From Streptomyces malachitofuscus (GTDB lineage Bacteria > Actinomycetota > Actinomycetes > Streptomycetales > Streptomycetaceae), in contig NZ_BMUF01000002.1 of assembly GCF_014650055.1 (NCBI RefSeq), positions 558,001-622,000 of the forward strand: a stretch of 64,000 nt of DNA, in the 5' to 3' direction. Within the stretch, counting starts at the first letter, position 1, and every line of letters starts with the position of its first letter. Below the pieces are notes generated by a model, which was not told the DNA's origin, did no database searches, and saw only the letters and a program-made list of their open reading frames with translations. Of this stretch, positions 32,701-39,382 are shown piece by piece. Made by a program: the position numbers and the translations under genes.

Positions 32701-34234
32701 CAACACGGTCCAACTGCACCGCTTGGTCCAGCGGGTGCTCATCAACCAGATGTCGGATCCGCTGAAACGGCAGATGCGCGAGGGCGCCCACCGGCTGCTC
32801 GCCAAGGGCGACCCGGACGAGCCGGAGGCCTCGCACCAGTGGCAGCAGTACGGCGATCTGCTGCCGCACGTCCTGCACAGCCGCGCCGTCGAGTCGACCG
32901 ACCCCTGGGTGCGCCAACTCGTCCTCAACGAGGTGCAGTACATGTTCTCGTGGGGCGACCACCAGGGCTGCGCCGATCTGGCGAAGCTGACCTACGACAC
33001 CTGGCGGGCGCAGGACGGGGAGAACGCCGAGCACGTCTTCGCCGCCGCCAAGCCGTACGCCGACGCGCTGCGCATCCTGGGCCGCTACTCGGAGGCGTAC
33101 GAACTGGACCAGCGGACCCTGTCCGGCATGACGGAGGTACTCGGTCCCGAGCACGAGTCCACCCTCGAGGTCACCAGCATGCTCGCCTGGGACCTGCGTC
33201 TGCGCGGTGACTTCTCCCGGGCCCTGGAGCTCGACAAGCACGTCTTCGACACCTGCACCCGGCTGTTCGGGCCGAACGACGTGACCACACTCGTGGCGGC
33301 GCACCGGCACGCGCTCAACCTGCGGTTCATCGGCGAACTGGGCGAGGCGCTCGCACTGGACCGGGAGACGTACCGCCGCAGAGTGGAGGAGTTCGGCGAG
33401 AACTCCCTGAACACCCTGTCCACCATGGCGGCCGTCGCCCTCGACCTCCAGGAGGGCGGGCAGTACCTGGCCGCCCGCGACCAGGCGCGGGACGTGGCGG
33501 ACCGCTACCAGTACAACTACGGCGAGGCCCACCCGCACACCATGGCCGCGCTGCGCCTGCTGTCGGTGACCGAGCGCCGGGCCGGCAACCACTCCCGGGC
33601 GCTGGAACTGTCCGGCCGTGCCCTCAACCTGTTCCGGACACGGTACGGCGACAAGTACCCGCTGACCGTCTCCACCCTGGTCGCCCACGCCATCGACGTA
33701 CGGCAGAGCGGTGACCTGGACCGGGCGCTGCTGCTCGGGCAGCAGGGGTACGAAGGGTTCGAGGCGCTGCTCGGCCACGACCACCCGCACACCGTCGCCG
33801 GGCGCGTCAACCAGGCGATCTGTCTGCGGCTGTCCGGCCAGGTCGAGGCGGCGCACGCGATCAACACCCAGGCGCGGCAGCGTCTGGTGGAGACACTGGG
33901 CGAGGACCACCCCAACGCGCTCGCCTGCTCCTCCAACCTCGCCGTCGACCTGTACGAATTGGGCGAGGTCCAGGCGTCGGTGGACCTCGCGCGGCGCAGT
34001 CTCGAACAGGGGCGGGCCCGCTTCGGCACCGACCACGACCACCCGGTCGTGCTGGCCACCGCCCTCAACCTCGCGCTCGGCCTGCGGCAGTTGGGCCGGC
34101 ACGAGGAGGCGGAGGAGCTCTACACCGACACCCTCACCCGCTACCGGACGTCCCTGGGCGAGGACCACCCGGCCTGCCTGGCGGCGGAGGAGAGCCGCAC
34201 CGCCAACTGCGACATCGACCCGCTGCAGATCTGA
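29774..34234 (+). CDS. vWA-like / NB-ARC / TPR protein of the FxSxx-COOH system type (FxsT-like, SAV_2336-type N-terminus)
   Basis: 1486 residues, soluble. Order: low-complexity Pro/Gly/Ala region (1-135), a SAV_2336-type N-terminal domain with a vWA-like core (about 160-450) whose LLVDSGESM (D214-S218) looks like a MIDAS motif and whose HVLLVLTDLQAARW strand follows; a helical part; then NRAFTGRVQLLEDLHRRL...LQGMGGVGKSQLAVEYVYRH with K706 in the P-loop, WLLVFDNAENPEAVREFF as Walker B and GRILVTSRNAQW as sensor (about 650-940, STAND/NB-ARC); then about ten tetratricopeptide units (about 1070-1475). The STAND part matches what I know as the FxSxx-COOH system TPR protein. It would be the sensor and switch; the TPRs would read the trigger. 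Last of the four-gene run. Confidence 0.85.
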   Translation: MSHSPFQGGGARDGVRPGAASRSGLRAGQDRTTPLWDEAGDVVWLAMQRERLILRAAAAPPPGPPAADTGPAHSPPTDDTRLPRPAPGPDPGPAPRETARPDGHDPSEEAGPAPTPVGSTAEPYGTSLRPDPGSAGRPAERLESLLVELGRKLALDGSRSIEKSVLPLKQRVGSLHRQELDEERTAETAAEQGVWLPLQRPAEERWLTMTLLVDSGESMRLWAPTAERLQETLHGSGAFRDVRLLHWPTGPRSAGPMPPGDGRHVLLVLTDLQAARWADGSAHRALARWARAAPTAIVHVLPGHVWARTGTRTHRLRITAPGPAAANATWSARHDDLALGPADFPDGPADGLTDGFTPGPGAGPGAPGPGIAVPVVTLTAEGLGRWARFTAGEVTGAWAVRALWVSPTAGGPPLAARQDPAHLIAPPEVAARTLRAQLSPTAYRLARLCAALPLLNLAVLRMVQARLLPEARTWHVAELLLSGILRRVPGDPETPALARSELELGTELRRELLSEGTKGETAWAMTLMFDSLAAAVQGPLGQTFGQLGGIVRDPSRASRFPMEALPPWISSVLPAFAAMSGPYATALHELSRRLSAAAEPSSPSLAEVSENSENATSDDNAPLVVAADVPDPEEERNAEVTGLQSAEVGQRSDGLQKPPPVWGNVPPRNRAFTGRVQLLEDLHRRLQEGTTAVLPEALQGMGGVGKSQLAVEYVYRHLHEYQVIWWIPSEQPQQIRQFLVMLAARLGVSVGSGEANSAVPAVIEALRIGEPYKNWLLVFDNAENPEAVREFFPTNGPGRILVTSRNAQWAASARPLEVDVFTREESRALLQLRAPTLDDETADRLAETLGDLPLGIEQAAVWLSETGMPADEYLRLFEQQANELMNSDPPADYPLTVAAAWNVSLERLRRNHPAALQLLQVCAFFAPEPISRRLLTGVRDAPVPAELSAALSDPIKLGRAIREINRYALARINHNTNTVQLHRLVQRVLINQMSDPLKRQMREGAHRLLAKGDPDEPEASHQWQQYGDLLPHVLHSRAVESTDPWVRQLVLNEVQYMFSWGDHQGCADLAKLTYDTWRAQDGENAEHVFAAAKPYADALRILGRYSEAYELDQRTLSGMTEVLGPEHESTLEVTSMLAWDLRLRGDFSRALELDKHVFDTCTRLFGPNDVTTLVAAHRHALNLRFIGELGEALALDRETYRRRVEEFGENSLNTLSTMAAVALDLQEGGQYLAARDQARDVADRYQYNYGEAHPHTMAALRLLSVTERRAGNHSRALELSGRALNLFRTRYGDKYPLTVSTLVAHAIDVRQSGDLDRALLLGQQGYEGFEALLGHDHPHTVAGRVNQAICLRLSGQVEAAHAINTQARQRLVETLGEDHPNALACSSNLAVDLYELGEVQASVDLARRSLEQGRARFGTDHDHPVVLATALNLALGLRQLGRHEEAEELYTDTLTRYRTSLGEDHPACLAAEESRTANCDIDPLQI

Positions 34235-34294
34235 CACCGGGGCCGGCACCGGGGTCGCGCCAGTGCGGTCCCGGTGCCGGGCGCCCGGCGGGCG

Positions 34295-36172
34295 TCACTC
34301 ACTCAGCCAGGCGCACAGCTTCACCGGATCCACCGGGGAGGCACCGTCCGCGTGGAGTTCCAGCGCGAGGGCGCGGACCAGTTCCGGCCTGCTCAGCAGA
34401 CAGGGCGTCGCGGCCGTGGCATCCGCCGCCCGCAGGGCCAGCGCCAGCCCCGCCCAGGCGGCGTGCGCGCCCGGGTCGTCGGCGAGGACCGCTTGGTACC
34501 GGCGCAGCGCGTCGGCGGTGTCCCCGCCGACGAGACCACGGTCGGCGGCCAGCAGATCGGCACGTCGGTCGTGGTCCGTGCGCGCCGCCTTCAGGGAGCC
34601 GTCGGCGAGGAGCACCCGGCGCAGTTCACCGCGCGGCTCACGCCCGCCGCCGCCGGACGCCTGCGGCACCGGCTCCGCGTCGCCGCCCGCCCCCCGCGCC
34701 GACAGACCCGACCGCCACCGCTCCGCCAGCTCGCGGACCTCGTCCGGGCGGGCGCGCACATGGTGCAGCCGCCAGGTGATGCGCAGGTCGGCGCTCTCCT
34801 CCCGGGCCAGCGCGAGCGGGTACGACGGCACCCGCTCCCCTGCCCAGGGAGCGGTCCAGGAGGCGAGCCGGTCGACGAACCGGCGCCCCCAGTCGGTCAG
34901 CCGCGCCTGGGGACCAGGGGCGTTCAGGGAACGCAGTGCCTGCGCGACCGCGTCCCGCCACACCGCGAACTCGAAGTGGGCGAGATCGGCGCGGCGTCCG
35001 CTCAGCGCGTGCCGTTCGACCCGCCAGAAGTCGGCGACCCCGGCGAAGGCGTACACCCCGTGCACCAGACCCGGGGTGGGCCGCGGGTCGCTGCGCCAGG
35101 GCGCGTACAGCAGCGGTTCGCCCGGCCCCCGCCCGTCCGGGTCCGGCCGCCGGAACAGCCCGACCTGGTGGACGAGGCTGTTGAGGACGGAGTGCCGGGC
35201 CTCGTGCACCAGCGTCGCCGCGAGTTCGGTCGCGTCGTGCGGCTCGGACAGGACGACACCGCCGACGGCCTCCGAGTACGAGGCGCTCTCGGCGCGGAAG
35301 CGGGGCGTGCGGGGCAGCGGCGCGAAGGTGCGCAGCGACAAGGACAGCAGCCCGGCGGCACCGGGATGGCGTGCGGCCAGCACCTGCCCGGCCTCGGCGA
35401 ACAGCCTCCGCCACGTTTCCTCCTCGGCGCCGGCGAGGGGTCCGCGCGTGGGGTGGAACTCCCGGAAGTCCCGGTACGGGTCGCAGTCGTCGAGAGCGAG
35501 GGTGTGCGGCTCCCCGTCACCTCCCGGATGCCAGACGAGCGTGCGCACGGGATGCCAGCGCTCACCGGGCAGCCCTCGCTCCCCGGGCAGCCGCAGTACC
35601 CGCGTACCGAGCGTCAGCGTGGCCCCCGCGCCCGGGGCCGTGTCGAGTACGGCGGTGGCGTACTCCATGTGCGGGCCGGGGAACTCGGCCCGTCCCAGGG
35701 TGGGCAGACACACCGTGCCCGCGTAGGCCGGCACCCGCACGAGGGCACCCACTCCGGCGCGTAAGGCCGCGGCGCCCGCCAACGCGTGCAGATACCCCGT
35801 GTCCTGCCACAGGGGCCGCCCGCCGGGCGCGTCGGCCGCCTCCCCCGAACGGAGCCGGGCCAGCAGACCGACCGCCCACACCCCGACCGCGGGATGCGTG
35901 ATGATCTCCGACACGACCCGGGCATCGGCGGCCTCCGCGCGCAGCAGCAGTCCGACCGCCTCGGTGACGGGCGGCAGCGGCCCGGGATCCCCGGCGGCGA
36001 CGACCGCCGCGGTCACCCCGCGCAGCATCAGCATCCGCCGGCTGCGCTCGCCGAGGCTCAGCCGCCCGGCCGTCCCCTCTCCCACGCGTCCGGCCGCCAC
36101 GGCGTCGAGATCGGCCACCGGAAGGCGATGCCGTGATGTACCGCCGGCCTGGCCCGATGTCGTCCCGGACAT
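34295..36172 (-). CDS. HExxH-motif protein, peptide beta-hydroxylase family (stand-alone)
   Basis: 625 residues, soluble. The metal-binding motif is H323-E324-A-R-H327 in ATLVHEARHSVLNSLVHQVGLF. The N-terminal half (about 15-200) is the helical region known in the HEXXH motif domain family (RRMLMLRGVTAAVVAAGDPGPLPPVTEAVGLLLRAEAADARVVSEIITHPAVGVWAVGLLARL). After the motif, VHGVYAFAGVADFWRV is also conserved. Family members modify precursor peptides, usually as a domain fused to, or next to, the radical SAM enzyme FxsB; here there is no CxxxCxxC anywhere in the protein, and no radical SAM gene nearby. The motif is intact, so this form should be catalytic. It starts 7 nt after the stop of the FxsA-like gene: one operon, opposite to the protease-VMAP-MoxR-STAND run. 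Confidence 0.8.
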   Translation of the reverse strand: MSGTTSGQAGGTSRHRLPVADLDAVAAGRVGEGTAGRLSLGERSRRMLMLRGVTAAVVAAGDPGPLPPVTEAVGLLLRAEAADARVVSEIITHPAVGVWAVGLLARLRSGEAADAPGGRPLWQDTGYLHALAGAAALRAGVGALVRVPAYAGTVCLPTLGRAEFPGPHMEYATAVLDTAPGAGATLTLGTRVLRLPGERGLPGERWHPVRTLVWHPGGDGEPHTLALDDCDPYRDFREFHPTRGPLAGAEEETWRRLFAEAGQVLAARHPGAAGLLSLSLRTFAPLPRTPRFRAESASYSEAVGGVVLSEPHDATELAATLVHEARHSVLNSLVHQVGLFRRPDPDGRGPGEPLLYAPWRSDPRPTPGLVHGVYAFAGVADFWRVERHALSGRRADLAHFEFAVWRDAVAQALRSLNAPGPQARLTDWGRRFVDRLASWTAPWAGERVPSYPLALAREESADLRITWRLHHVRARPDEVRELAERWRSGLSARGAGGDAEPVPQASGGGGREPRGELRRVLLADGSLKAARTDHDRRADLLAADRGLVGGDTADALRRYQAVLADDPGAHAAWAGLALALRAADATAATPCLLSRPELVRALALELHADGASPVDPVKLCAWLSE

Positions 36173-36179
36173 CGAGCGC

Positions 36180-36389
36180 TCAGTCCTCGGGGGCGTCGCA
36201 CCGCGCAGGGGAGAACGGGCTGGGGTACGGGCCGCCGGCGCTCTGTCCTGCCGCTTCCCTGGCGAGCTCCGCGAGCAGTGCCTCCTGCGCCTTGGCTATC
36301 GGATCGCCGGACAGGGCCATTGCCTCCCGAAGACCACAACCGCTGAGATCGACAAGTCCGCTCTCTATGTCGGTCGTAGAAGTCCTCAC
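36180..36389 (-). CDS. FxsA-like RiPP precursor peptide without the FxSxx C-terminus
   Basis: 69 residues. Sequence features: TTDIESG, then LVDLSGCGLREAMALSGDPIAKAQEALLAELA, which follows the leader pattern of FxsA precursors (DLSG-x-L-x-E/A ... L repeated in a helix), then a Gly/Pro-rich core ending PYPSPFSPARC and a DAPED tail. The usual F-x-S-x-x at the very end is absent. GTG 36389 is chosen because GGGGGA lies 8-9 nt upstream and the start fits the leader length of the family; an ATG at 36452 has no ribosome-binding site. It is followed at 7 nt by the HExxH gene. Core candidates for hydroxylation would be among Y, F, D and C near the C-terminus; that is inference. Confidence 0.65.
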   Translation of the reverse strand: MRTSTTDIESGLVDLSGCGLREAMALSGDPIAKAQEALLAELAREAAGQSAGGPYPSPFSPARCDAPED

Positions 36390-36566
36390 GTCAGGCTTCC
36401 CCCTGTCGGCTCCTGCTGGTGACCCGGCGCGCGCGGACGCACCTCTTCCCATAGTGGCGGGCCCGCAGCCATGCCGAAAGGGCTCCTGGCGGCCACGAAG
36501 GCCGGAATCTTTCGATCAGCCGCCGCCGTGCGGCCGACGGTGTTCCCGTCCGGTCCCCCTGATCGC

Positions 36567-36605
36567 TACGGTGGGCCCTGTCCGGCCCGGCGGCCGAGGG
36601 GGAGG
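36567..36605 (+). promoter_or_regulatory. -10-like box and strong ribosome-binding site of the CU044_2847-type gene
   Basis: TACGGT (36567-36572) could be a -10 box, and GGGGGAGG (36598-36605) is a very strong Shine-Dalgarno sequence four nt before the ATG at 36610. No operator-like dyad is seen here. Confidence 0.4.
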
Positions 36606-36609
36606 CAGA

Positions 36610-36930
36610 ATGCTGGTCCGATTCGACCTGGGTGACGGCGACTTCGTCATCGCGGACATCACACGCGCCGACGGCGGAGTCGTGGACGCGGCCACCCCTT
36701 CCGACCTGGTGGCCCGCGCCACCGGCTCCTTCACCACGGCCCTGGAACAGGTCCGCAGCGCCGCCGCCCTCACCGTCCACCGCATGCGCGACCTCCCCCA
36801 GCGCCCCGATGAGGTCACCGTGGAGTTCGGCATCCAACTGGACGCGGAGGTGGGCGCGGTGCTGGCCCGGACGGGAGCGCAGGGGCATCTGCAGGTGCAG
36901 CTGACGTGGCGGAACGAGGACCGCGGCTGA
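36610..36930 (+). CDS. CU044_2847-family (trypco1-type) protein
   Basis: 106 residues. Ends with VTVEFGIQLDAEVGAVLARTGAQGHLQVQLTWRNEDRG, the FGI-x-LDAE-x-GAV-x-A-x-x-GA-x-x-HL-x-V-x-LTW signature of this family. The N-terminal 30 residues form two strands (MLVRFDLGDGDFVIADITRADGGVVDA) and the middle is one helix. These proteins usually accompany trypsin-like protease or STAND conflict genes, and are thought to be small accessory or sensor parts. Placed next to the FxsA-like/HExxH operon and facing away from it. The function is not known. Confidence 0.75.
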   Translation: MLVRFDLGDGDFVIADITRADGGVVDAATPSDLVARATGSFTTALEQVRSAAALTVHRMRDLPQRPDEVTVEFGIQLDAEVGAVLARTGAQGHLQVQLTWRNEDRG

Positions 36931-36970
36931 GGCACTGGCACGGGTTTGCGAACCTTGTCCGCCCTGCGAG

Positions 36971-37117
36971 TCACTCACCGTCGTCCTCGTCGAAATCAAA
37001 GACCAACTGCATGGCGGCAGGCTCCGCCGGCATCTGGGGTGCCGTCGCATCCACGGCGTCTTCGATCTCGTGCGGCAGAGCGTAAGCGGTACGTGGGAGC
37101 CAGCTCGTACCAGGCAC
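36971..37117 (-). CDS. possible small ORF or decayed gene end (48 residues)
   Basis: In the 315-bp gap before the methyltransferase gene, a minus-strand frame reads ALPHEIEDAVDATAPQMPA ... AMQLVFDFDEDDGE from a GTG at 37117 to a stop at 36971. AAGGTGA lies 7-8 nt before the GTG, which is a usable ribosome-binding site. Codon use is biased as in real genes, and the acidic tail is unlike noise. I do not recognise it; it could also be the 3' end of a lost gene because a stop sits just upstream in frame. Confidence 0.3.
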   Translation of the reverse strand: MPGTSWLPRTAYALPHEIEDAVDATAPQMPAEPAAMQLVFDFDEDDGE

Positions 37118-37245
37118 CCCGTGTCACCTTGCCGGGTAACGCGGCCGCAGGGTCGGACGGGTTTCTGATGTTGGTGACTGGGTCAACTTGCGTGCATATT
37201 ATGCGGGTTCAATCCGCGTGTTTCGTGGGACAGGAGTCAAGCGAC

Positions 37246-38052
37246 ATGATGATGCCCTCCTCGGGGCCGGCCCGGCCGACGCCGGATATCGACGCCTCGG
37301 TACCGCACTCGGCGCGGATGTGGAACTACTGGCTGGGCGGCAAGGACAACTACGTGGTCGATCAGGAGGCCGCCGAACAGTTCCAGGAAGCCTTCCCCCA
37401 GATCGCCGAGAACGCCCGCGCCTTCCGGGCGTTCCTGGGCCGTGGTGTCACCTACCTCGCGGCGGAGGCGGGGATACGGCAGTTCGTGGACGTCGGTACC
37501 GGCCTGCCCACCGAGAACAACACCCACGAAATCGCCCAGCGGGTGGCGCCGGAGTGCCGCATCGTCTATGTCGACAACGATCCGCTGGTCCTGGCCCACG
37601 CCCGGGCCCTCCTGGTCGGGGCTCCCGAGGGAGCCACCGACTACCTCCACGCGGACCTGCACGAACCCGAGATCATCATGCAGGCCGCCCGCCGGATCCT
37701 TGATTTCGAGCAGCCGGTCGCAGTCATTCTCAGCGGCATCCTGGGCCACGTCATGGACGACGACGAGGCCCGCGACCTGGTCCGCCGCCTGCTCGCCCCG
37801 CTCCCGTCCGGCAGCTACCTGCTGGTCTGCGACGGCACGGACACCAACGAGGAACTGCGCTCCGCCCAGCAGGAGCACAACGACCGTACCCCGGTCCAGT
37901 ACCGCCTCCGCAGCCCCGAGGGGATCGCCTCGTTCTTCGAGGGCCTCGACCTCGTAGCCCCCGGCGTCACCCCGTGCACCCAATGGCGCCCGGAACCCGG
38001 CGCCCCGGCCCCGCACGTCGACTCCTACGGAGCCATCGGGCGCAAGCCCTAG
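37246..38052 (+). CDS. SAM-dependent methyltransferase (SCO/SAV-type, DUF574 family)
   Basis: 268 residues. Starts MMMPSSGPARPTPDIDASVPHSARMWNYWLGGKDNYVVDQEAAEQF: the PHSARxWNYWLGGKDNxxxD phrase is the hallmark of this large streptomycete methyltransferase group. SAM motif: FVDVGTGLPTENNTHEIAQ, then VYVDNDPLVLAHARALL. VAVILSGILGHVMDDDEARDLVRRLLAPLPSGSYLLV follows. ATG 37246 has AGGAG nine nt upstream. Function is unknown for the family; many members are encoded next to DUF397 or XRE genes, neither of which is here. The rnpB gene on the other strand begins 35 nt past its stop. Confidence 0.88.
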   Translation: MMMPSSGPARPTPDIDASVPHSARMWNYWLGGKDNYVVDQEAAEQFQEAFPQIAENARAFRAFLGRGVTYLAAEAGIRQFVDVGTGLPTENNTHEIAQRVAPECRIVYVDNDPLVLAHARALLVGAPEGATDYLHADLHEPEIIMQAARRILDFEQPVAVILSGILGHVMDDDEARDLVRRLLAPLPSGSYLLVCDGTDTNEELRSAQQEHNDRTPVQYRLRSPEGIASFFEGLDLVAPGVTPCTQWRPEPGAPAPHVDSYGAIGRKP

Positions 38053-38086
38053 CTCGGCGTTCGACCTCGCCGGCTTTGGGCGGTGG

Positions 38087-38504
38087 CGGCAGACGAGTCG
38101 GGCTGTACGCCGGGTTCTGTTCCCGGGGTTCCTCACGGAGCCCCGGGCGACGGCCATCCATCTAGGGCCGGTGTTGCCACCGGCCTCCTGCGGTCTACCC
38201 GCGGACTCGGGCGGGCAGCCCTCGAACGTCCGCGCAGAGACGCTTCCGAAGAGGCGTCTCCTCTTGACCTTGCTCCGGGTGGGGTTTACCTAGCCGCCTG
38301 AGTCACCTCAGGCGCTGGTGGTCTCTTACACCACCGTTTCACCCTTACCCGGCGCCTGAGCGCCGGGCGGTTTGCTTTCTGTGGCACTGTCCCGCGGGTC
38401 ACCCCGGGTGGCCGTTAGCCACCACCCTGCCCTGTGGAGCCCGGACGTTCCTCGGGAAGTCCCGTGAGGGACTCCACGCGGCCGCCCGCCCGGCTCGTCT
38501 GCCG
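38087..38504 (-). ncRNA. rnpB: RNase P RNA, class A
   Basis: About 418 nt on the minus strand. The first and last bases pair as CGGCAGACGAG (38504-38494, minus sense) with CTCGTCTGCCG (3' end at 38087), the P1 helix. Inside are the universal core stretches of bacterial RNase P RNA: GAGGAACGTCCGGGCTC, GGGTAAGGGTGAAACGG near P4 with GTGTAAGAGACCACCAGC, and TAGATGGATGGCCGTCGCC followed by ACAGAACCCGGCGTACAGC (the RCCA-binding L15/P4 region). Highly conserved, so the identification is firm; the exact ends are inferred from P1 pairing. Confidence 0.96.
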
Positions 38505-38666
38505 TGTGGACCATGGTACCCGGCGGCCCACGGGCTTCCGTTCCGCGTTGGCGAGGACCGAGCCGGTGAGGATCAGGGCGAAGGCGGCCAGGACGGTCGC
38601 GGTGAGGGGTTCGCCCAGGAAGAGGGCACCGGCCGCGACCGCGATCGCCGGGTTGACGTAGGTCCA
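38505..38666 (-). pseudogene. 3' remnant of an EamA (DMT) transporter gene
   Basis: A minus-strand frame beside rnpB reads WTYVNPAIAVAAGALFLGEPLTATVLAAFALILTGSVLANAERKPVG, the last one and a half helices of an EamA drug/metabolite transporter: P-x-x-A-x-x-x-G-x-x-x-LGE and a closing helix. There is no start, and the upstream side stops at about 38666-38683, where the Uma2 gene ends. So the 5' four-fifths of the gene has been lost, probably when the Uma2 gene arrived or by deletion. Confidence 0.7.
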
Positions 38667-38683
38667 CCCCCGCCCACAGGGGA

Positions 38684-39253
38684 TCAGAGGAAGTCGGCGG
38701 TGTCCAGATCGAAGGCGAAGGGCTCGGGGAGGGTCAGCGGCTTGCCCAACGGGCGGGTGCACCGCTCGCGGTACTCGTCCTTCTCCGGGTCGCTGAACAG
38801 CGTGATCGCGGAGGTCTCACGGTCGACGAGGAGGTAGAGGGGGATGCCGCCGCGTGCGTAACAGCGCGGCTTGGTCTCCCGGTCGGTCTCGGGTCTGGTG
38901 CCGGTCACTTCGATCACCATGGCGATCCCCTCGCCGGGCATCCACGGGGCGGCTCCTCGGAGGAGGCGTAATGCGGTGGGAGCCAGGACGCCGTCGGGGA
39001 TCACGTGGTCGTGGGGACTGCCCTCGGCGCCTCGCAGTTTCAGGCCCTTGTTGCCGGAGAACGCCATGCCGGTCCCGGAGCGGGTGTACATCTGGCTCAC
39101 GGTCAGGCTGAGGCAGTGCTCATGTGAGCCGTCCGGCGGGGGCGTGAGGACGAGCTCGCCCTCGATCAGCTCGGCCCGGAATCCATACGGGGGGTCGAGA
39201 GCGGTGAACCAGTCGAGGAGGAGTTCCTCCGACAGCGGGTCATAGGTGATCAC
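38684..39253 (-). CDS. Uma2-family (DUF820) endonuclease-like protein
   Basis: 189 residues. The Uma2 PD-(D/E)xK-like core is visible: FRAELIEGELVLTPPPDGSHEHCLSLTVSQM (E in LIEGELV), VIPDGVLAPTALRLL (D), GIAMVIEVTGTRPETDRETKPRCYARGGIPLYLLVD (E-V-x-S/T and K in the Y-ARGGI-P-x-YLLVD phrase). GTG 39253 is preceded by GGAGG at 7 nt. Such genes are numerous and mobile in streptomycetes; their function is not settled. This one sits exactly at the broken end of an EamA gene. Confidence 0.85.
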   Translation of the reverse strand: MITYDPLSEELLLDWFTALDPPYGFRAELIEGELVLTPPPDGSHEHCLSLTVSQMYTRSGTGMAFSGNKGLKLRGAEGSPHDHVIPDGVLAPTALRLLRGAAPWMPGEGIAMVIEVTGTRPETDRETKPRCYARGGIPLYLLVDRETSAITLFSDPEKDEYRERCTRPLGKPLTLPEPFAFDLDTADFL

Positions 39254-39345
39254 AATGCTGCCTCCGCTTTCTGTCGGCCGCCCAGGTTGGCGTACGGGAC
39301 GACTCTCTTGGAGGCGAACCGATCCCGTTCGCCCGATCGGGATGC

Positions 39346-39376
39346 TTGACCCTGTCGTAACGGCAACGTTTCTACT
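39346..39376 (+). promoter_or_regulatory. MerR-type promoter with 19-nt spacer, leaderless
   Basis: TTGACC (39346-39351) and TCTACT (39371-39376) are 19 nt apart, the long spacer typical for MerR-regulated promoters, with the imperfect dyad AACG-GCAA-CGTT in the spacer. The ATG of the MerR gene follows 6 nt after the -10, so translation is probably leaderless and the regulator probably controls its own promoter. Confidence 0.6.
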
Positions 39377-39382
39377 GGGGGC

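Noticed and set aside
31583..34249. 888-codon minus-strand open frame opposite the NB-ARC/TPR gene
   Set aside because: The plus strand holds P-loop and TPR units in frame; the antisense frame is Val/Gly/Gln-rich with no domain.
34295..36172. Radical SAM maturase within the HExxH protein
   Set aside because: There is no CxxxCxxC and only few cysteines; the protein is the hydroxylase-family part alone.
36180..36452. ATG 36452 as the start of the FxsA-like peptide
   Set aside because: No ribosome-binding site, and it adds an unconserved Gly/Ala-rich piece; GTG 36389 has GGGGGA and family-like length.
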